The notes beneath the pieces are model-generated. The model saw nothing but the letters and a program-made list of their open reading frames with translations. It searched no databases and was not told the DNA's origin. From Streptomyces sp. TLI_105 (lineage in GTDB: Bacteria > Actinomycetota > Actinomycetes > Streptomycetales > Streptomycetaceae), in contig NZ_FNSM01000001.1 in the NCBI RefSeq assembly GCF_900105415.1, forward strand, positions 6,697,501 through 6,761,500: a stretch of DNA of 64,000 nucleotides, read 5' to 3'. Shown piece by piece: positions 59,859-64,000 of the stretch. The first letter of the stretch is position 1, and each line of letters opens with the position of its first letter. Made by a program: the position numbers and the translations under genes.

Positions 59859-60839
59859 ATGATGCGTCACCTCATCTCGGCCGCCGACCTCACCCGCGAC
59901 GACGCCGTCCAGATCCTCGACACCGCCGAGGAGATGGCCCGGGTGGCCGACCGGCCCATCAAGAAGCTGCCGACCCTGCGCGGCCGGACCGTCTGCAACC
60001 TCTTCTTCGAGGACTCCACCCGCACCCGGATCTCCTTCGAGGCCGCCGAGAAGCGCCTCTCCGCCGACGTGATCAACTTCGCGGCCAAGGGCTCCAGCGT
60101 CTCCAAGGGCGAGTCCCTCAAGGACACCGCGCAGACCCTGGAGGCCATGGGCGTCGACGCGGTCGTCATCCGGCACAGCGCCTCCGGCGCCCCGTACCGG
60201 CTCGCCACCTCCGGCTGGATCGACGCCCCCGTCATCAACGCCGGCGACGGCACCCACCAGCACCCCACCCAGGCCCTCCTCGACGCCTTCACCATGCGCC
60301 GCCGCCTCGTCGGCCGCGACGCCGGCCTCGGCCAGGACCTCGCCGGCAAGCGGATCACCCTCGTGGGCGACGTCCTGCACAGCCGGGTCGCCCGCTCCAA
60401 CGTCGACCTGCTCCACACCCTCGGCGCCGAGGTCACCCTGGTGGCCCCGCCCACCCTGGTCCCCGTCGGCGTCGAGACCTGGCCCTGCGACATCTCGTAC
60501 GACCTCGACAGCGTGCTGCCGAAGTCCGACGCGGTGATGATGCTGCGTGTGCAGCGCGAGCGGATGAACGCCGCCTTCTTCCCGACCGAGCGCGAGTACT
60601 CGCGCCGCTACGGGCTCGACGGCGAGCGGATGGCGAAGATGCCCGAGCACGCCATCGTCATGCACCCCGGCCCCATGGTCCGCGGCATGGAGATCACCGC
60701 CGAGGTCGCCGACTCCGACCGCTGCACGGTCGTCGAGCAGGTCGCCAACGGCGTCTCCGTCCGGATGGCCGTCCTCTACCTGCTTCTGGGCGGCAACGAG
60801 TCCGCCGTCAGCAACCCCCGTACCGAGGAGAGCAAGTAA
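59859..60839 (+). CDS. pyrB: aspartate carbamoyltransferase catalytic subunit
   Basis: This 326-residue enzyme condenses carbamoyl phosphate and aspartate, the first committed step of UMP synthesis. The carbamoyl-phosphate site is [34 protein letters not shown] carries the catalytic His. [12 protein letters not shown] closes the aspartate domain. No pyrI regulatory subunit is seen. ATG 59859 follows CACGGAGCG. pyrC begins 2 bases after the stop. Confidence 0.96.
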   Translation: MMRHLISAADLTRDDAVQILDTAEEMARVADRPIKKLPTLRGRTVCNLFFEDSTRTRISFEAAEKRLSADVINFAAKGSSVSKGESLKDTAQTLEAMGVDAVVIRHSASGAPYRLATSGWIDAPVINAGDGTHQHPTQALLDAFTMRRRLVGRDAGLGQDLAGKRITLVGDVLHSRVARSNVDLLHTLGAEVTLVAPPTLVPVGVETWPCDISYDLDSVLPKSDAVMMLRVQRERMNAAFFPTEREYSRRYGLDGERMAKMPEHAIVMHPGPMVRGMEITAEVADSDRCTVVEQVANGVSVRMAVLYLLLGGNESAVSNPRTEESK

Positions 60840-60841
60840 CC

Positions 60842-62155
60842 ATGAGCAAGATCCTTATCCGCGGTGCGAAGGTCCTCGGCGGCGACGTCCAGGACGTCCT
60901 CATCAACGGCGAGACCATCGCCGCCACCGCCCGGCAGGGCGAAATCGACTGGAGTGGGACCGGCCTCTCCGCCGAGGGCGCGACCGTGATCGAGGCCGAC
61001 GGCCAGATCCTGCTGCCCGGCCTGGTCGACCTCCACACGCACCTGCGCGAGCCCGGCCGCGAGGACTCCGAGACCGTCCTCACCGGCACCCGCGCCGCCG
61101 CCTCCGGCGGCTACACCGCCGTCTTCGCCATGGCCAACACCCACCCGGTCGCCGACACCGCCGGCGTCGTCGAGCAGGTCTACCGCCTCGGCAAGGAGTC
61201 CGGCTACTGCGACGTCCAGCCCATCGGCGCCGTCACCGTCGGCCTGGAGGGCAAGAAGCTCGCCGAGCTCGGCGCCATGCACGACTCCGCCGCCGGCGTC
61301 ACCGTCTTCTCCGACGACGGCAAGTGCGTCGACGACGCCGTGATCATGCGCCGCGCCTTGGAGTACGTGAAGGCCTTCGGCGGCGTCGTCGCCCAGCACG
61401 CCCAGGAGCCCCGCCTCACGGAGGGCGCCCAGATGAACGAGGGCGTCGTCTCCGCCGAGCTCGGCCTCGGCGGCTGGCCCGCCGTCGCCGAGGAGTCGAT
61501 CATCGCCCGCGACGTCCTCCTCGCCGAGCACGTCGGCTCCCGCGTCCACATCTGCCACCTCTCCACCGCCGGCTCCGTCGAGATCGTCCGCTGGGCCAAG
61601 TCCCGCGGCATCGACGTCACCGCCGAGGTCACCCCGCACCACCTCCTCCTCACGGACGAGCTGGTCCGCTCGTACAACCCGGTCTACAAGGTCAACCCGC
61701 CGCTGCGCACCGAGAAGGACGTCCTCGCCCTGCGCGAGGCGCTGGCCGACGGCACGATCGACATCGTCGCCACCGACCACGCCCCGCACCCGCACGAGGA
61801 CAAGGACTGCGAGTGGGCCGCGGCCGCCATGGGCATGGTCGGCCTGGAGACCGCCCTCTCCGTCGTCCAGCAGACGATGGTCGAGACCGGCCTCCTCGAC
61901 TGGGCCGGCGTCGCCGACCGGATGTCCTTCGCGCCCGCCCGCATCGGACGGGCCCAGGGCCACGGACGCCCCGTCTCGGCAGGTGAGCCCGCGAACCTGA
62001 CGCTGGTCGATCCGGCTTACCGTGGTGTCGTGGACCCCGCGGACTTCGCCTCCCGCAGCCGCAACACCCCCTACGAGGGCCGTGAGCTGCCGGGACGCGT
62101 CACCCACACCTTCCTGCGGGGCCGGGCAACGGTCGTGGACGGGAAGCTGGCGTGA
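60842..62155 (+). CDS. pyrC: dihydroorotase
   Basis: This 437-residue class I amidohydrolase closes N-carbamoyl-aspartate to dihydroorotate. The zinc motif is VDLHTHLREPGREDSET (HxH), with later ligand His in VHICHLSTAGS and VTPHHLLLTDE. The catalytic Asp lies in IVATDHAPHPHEDK. The usual carbamylated Lys is absent at its standard place, as in other type I dihydroorotases, where Asp substitutes. It starts at ATG 60842, 2 bases after pyrB. Its stop overlaps the next GTG. Confidence 0.95.
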   Translation: MSKILIRGAKVLGGDVQDVLINGETIAATARQGEIDWSGTGLSAEGATVIEADGQILLPGLVDLHTHLREPGREDSETVLTGTRAAASGGYTAVFAMANTHPVADTAGVVEQVYRLGKESGYCDVQPIGAVTVGLEGKKLAELGAMHDSAAGVTVFSDDGKCVDDAVIMRRALEYVKAFGGVVAQHAQEPRLTEGAQMNEGVVSAELGLGGWPAVAEESIIARDVLLAEHVGSRVHICHLSTAGSVEIVRWAKSRGIDVTAEVTPHHLLLTDELVRSYNPVYKVNPPLRTEKDVLALREALADGTIDIVATDHAPHPHEDKDCEWAAAAMGMVGLETALSVVQQTMVETGLLDWAGVADRMSFAPARIGRAQGHGRPVSAGEPANLTLVDPAYRGVVDPADFASRSRNTPYEGRELPGRVTHTFLRGRATVVDGKLA

Positions 62156-62787
62156 CACCACTCATCGCAATCGCCGCAGAGGCTGCCGAGCAGAAGTCGG
62201 CGGAGGTGACCGACTGGGCCGGGCGGCTCGGCTGGGTCGCCGGACTGCTCCTCTTCGTCACCTTCGTGTACTGGCTCATGCGCCAGGGATGGAAGTGGCG
62301 CGGCAGCCTCCAGTCCGACCTCCCCGCACTCCCCGCCCGCCCGTCTCCCACCACCACCCTCAACGGAGGCGGCAAGCCGCCGCAGCCCGGAATGCCGGAG
62401 CCGGCCGGTGAGGCGACACTGACTCTCAGCGGGCGCTACCACGGGTCCACGACCGCCGGGCAGTGGCTCGACCGGATCGTCGCCCACGGCCTCGGCACCC
62501 GCAGCCGCGTCGAGCTCACGCTCACCGACGCCGGGATCGAGGTCGTACGCCCCGGGGCGAACGACTTCTTCGTACCGGCCACCGCCCTGCGCGGCGCCCG
62601 CCTCGACAAGGGCATCGCCGGCAAGGTCCTCGCCGAGGGCGGGCTCCTGATCGTCACCTGGGAGCACGGCGGCAAGCTGCTCGACTCCGGCTTCCGCTCC
62701 GACCGGGCGGCCGAGCACACCGCCTGGGTCGAGGCCCTCAACTCCATGAACGCCGTATCCACCACGACGGAAGGCATCGCACGATGA
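62152..62787 (+). CDS. PH-like-domain membrane protein inside the pyr operon
   Basis: This 211-residue protein has one transmembrane helix (about residues 25-44, [20 protein letters not shown]). A Pro-rich linker (52-75) leads to a C-terminal beta-rich domain (about 85-195) that resembles bacterial PH-like domains ([51 protein letters not shown]). It starts at GTG 62152 in the pyrC stop and overlaps carA (ATGA), so it is translated with pyrimidine enzymes. Its conserved place in actinobacterial pyr operons suggests a role in the pathway or its membrane coupling, but none is known. Confidence 0.8.
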   Translation: MTPLIAIAAEAAEQKSAEVTDWAGRLGWVAGLLLFVTFVYWLMRQGWKWRGSLQSDLPALPARPSPTTTLNGGGKPPQPGMPEPAGEATLTLSGRYHGSTTAGQWLDRIVAHGLGTRSRVELTLTDAGIEVVRPGANDFFVPATALRGARLDKGIAGKVLAEGGLLIVTWEHGGKLLDSGFRSDRAAEHTAWVEALNSMNAVSTTTEGIAR

Positions 62788-63953
62788 CGACCTCCACCAG
62801 GGGAGCCGCCAAGACTCCCGCCGTACTCGTCCTGGAGGACGGCCGCATCTTCCGCGGCCGCGCCTACGGGGCCGTGGGGGAGACCTTCGGCGAGGCCGTG
62901 TTCTCCACCGGCATGACCGGCTACCAGGAGACCCTCACCGACCCGTCGTACCACCGCCAGGTCGTGGTCATGACCGCCCCCCACGTCGGCAACACCGGCG
63001 TCAACGACGAGGACCCCGAGTCCGGCCGCATCTGGGTCTCCGGCTACGTCGTCCGCGACCCCGCCCGCGTCTCGTCCAACTGGCGCTCCCGGCGCTCGCT
63101 GGACGAGGAGCTGCGCAACCAGGGCGTCGTCGGCATCCAGGGCATCGACACCCGCGCCCTCACCCGCCACCTGCGCGAGAGCGGCGCCATGCGCGTCGGC
63201 ATCTTCTCCGGCAGCGCGCTCCCCGACGAGGGCACCATGCTCGCCGAGGTCCGCCAGCAGCCCGAGATGAAGGGCGCGAACCTCTCCGCCGAGGTCGCCA
63301 CCCAGGAGACGTACGTCGTCCCCGCGATCGGCCCCGACGGCGAAGCCGTCCCGATCGGCGCCGCGAAGTTCACCGTCGCCGCCGTCGACCTCGGCATCAA
63401 GGGCATGACCCCGCACCGGATGGCCGAGCGCGGCATCGAGGTCCACGTCCTGCCCGCCACCGCCACCGCCGAGGACATCTACGCGGTCCAGCCCGACGGC
63501 GTGTTCTTCTCCAACGGCCCCGGCGACCCGGCCACCGCCGACGGACCCGTCTCCGTCATGCAGGCCGTCCTGGAGCGCAAGACGCCCCTGTTCGGCATCT
63601 GCTTCGGCAACCAGATCCTCGGCCGCGCCCTCGGCTTCGGCACCTACAAGCTGAAGTACGGCCACCGCGGCATCAACCAGCCGGTCCAGGACCGCACCAC
63701 CGGCAAGGTCGAGGTCACCGCGCACAACCACGGCTTCGCCGTCGACGCGCCCCTCGACAAGGTCTCCGAGACCCCCTTCGGGCGGGTCGAGGTCTCCCAC
63801 GTCTGCCTGAACGACAACGTCGTGGAAGGCCTCCAGCTGCTCGACCAGCCGGCCTTCTCCGTCCAGTACCACCCCGAGGCGGCCGCGGGCCCGCACGACG
63901 CCGCGTACCTCTTCGACCGCTTCGTATCCCTGATGGAGGCCGAGCGTGCCTAA
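62784..63953 (+). CDS. carA: carbamoyl-phosphate synthase small subunit
   Basis: This 389-residue glutaminase subunit feeds ammonia to CarB. The N-terminal CPSase domain has [14 protein letters not shown] and [17 protein letters not shown]. The class I amidotransferase domain has the catalytic Cys in [16 protein letters not shown], the substrate loop FFSNGPGDP, and His/Glu in [17 protein letters not shown] 62784 overlaps the upstream stop. The carB start lies within its last codons (8-base overlap). It serves both arginine and pyrimidine synthesis. Confidence 0.96.
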   Translation: MTTSTRGAAKTPAVLVLEDGRIFRGRAYGAVGETFGEAVFSTGMTGYQETLTDPSYHRQVVVMTAPHVGNTGVNDEDPESGRIWVSGYVVRDPARVSSNWRSRRSLDEELRNQGVVGIQGIDTRALTRHLRESGAMRVGIFSGSALPDEGTMLAEVRQQPEMKGANLSAEVATQETYVVPAIGPDGEAVPIGAAKFTVAAVDLGIKGMTPHRMAERGIEVHVLPATATAEDIYAVQPDGVFFSNGPGDPATADGPVSVMQAVLERKTPLFGICFGNQILGRALGFGTYKLKYGHRGINQPVQDRTTGKVEVTAHNHGFAVDAPLDKVSETPFGRVEVSHVCLNDNVVEGLQLLDQPAFSVQYHPEAAAGPHDAAYLFDRFVSLMEAERA

Positions 63954-64000
63954 GCGCACCGATATCCAGTCCGTCCTGGTCATCGGCTCCGGCCCGATCG
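63946..64000 (+). CDS. carB: carbamoyl-phosphate synthase large subunit (5' end only)
   Basis: Only the first 18 codons are in the window ([18 protein letters not shown]), which match the CarB N-terminus with the GSGPI nucleotide-binding loop. It starts at GTG 63946, inside carA, and continues past the window end. It is the last visible gene of the pyr operon. Confidence 0.93.
   Translation, partial: MPKRTDIQSVLVIGSGPI

Overview
The window is high-GC actinobacterial chromosome, almost certainly Streptomyces. Codon third positions are nearly all G/C, GTG starts and 4-nt stop/start overlaps are common, and the developmental regulators ssgB and bldD are present. Gene order follows the well-known Streptomyces core block that runs from thrS through ruvCAB, secDF, relA, hisS, rpsD, alaS, the aro genes, efp and nusB to the pyr/car operon. 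Almost everything is vertically inherited core genome. The two accessory-looking stretches are a TnpB insertion sequence (about 47.2-48.5 kb) and a repeat-filled intergenic block with an adjacent metallo-hydrolase gene (about 19.75-20.96 kb).

Layout. 0-7 kb: small membrane proteins, a CGNR zinc-finger protein, the sporulation regulator SsgB, two identical tRNA-Val(CAC) genes flanking a large polytopic membrane protein and an SRPBCC protein, and a DEDDh exonuclease. 7-12.7 kb: a two-gene unit (DUF4365-like plus an unknown protein with an OB-like C-terminus), thrS, a potassium channel and a HIT protein. 12.7-19.7 kb: a membrane protein, the EF-G2-like GTPase, and the PIM lipid operon (PIP synthase, acyltransferase, mannosyltransferase). 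19.7-23.1 kb: repeat block, MBL hydrolase, LemA-like protein, pdxS-pdxT. 23.2-33.2 kb: yebC, ruvC-ruvA-ruvB, yajC-secD-secF, apt, relA. 33.3-40.8 kb: DUF349 protein, membrane-anchored cyclophilin, glyoxalase-II-like hydrolase, hisS, VKOR, rarA, rpsD. 40.8-47.2 kb: STAND ATPase, DUF948 and DUF6167-like proteins, alaS, ruvX. 47.2-48.5 kb: TnpB element. 48.6-54.8 kb: mltG-aroE-hypothetical-aroC-aroK-aroB-aroQ. 55-64 kb: P-loop kinase, M24-fold protein, efp, nusB, bldD (opposite strand), then pyrR-pyrB-pyrC-PH-like-carA-carB (carB cut by the window end).

How the genes work together. The window groups translation (thrS, hisS, alaS, rpsD, efp, the EF-G2 homologue, two tRNA-Val), Holliday-junction processing (ruvCAB, with rarA and ruvX), protein export (yajC-secD-secF), purine salvage and stringent response (apt-relA), shikimate synthesis (aroE, aroC, aroK, aroB, aroQ), de novo UMP synthesis (pyrR to carB) and PLP synthesis (pdxST). 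Signals read directly from sequence include many long perfect terminator hairpins, a PyrR-type RNA site overlapping the pyrR ribosome binding site, a palindrome upstream of bldD, and clean inverted repeats upstream of pdxS and between 5.67 and 5.75 kb.

The most interesting items are these: the TnpB element, whose ends, target tetranucleotide, structured omega-RNA region and self-matching guide can all be read; the DUF4365/OB-like gene pair beside a DEDDh exonuclease; an M24 peptidase-fold protein beside efp with substituted metal ligands; and the composite repeat block at 19.75-20.32 kb. Function assignments rest on motif recognition and remembered family knowledge. No database search was run.
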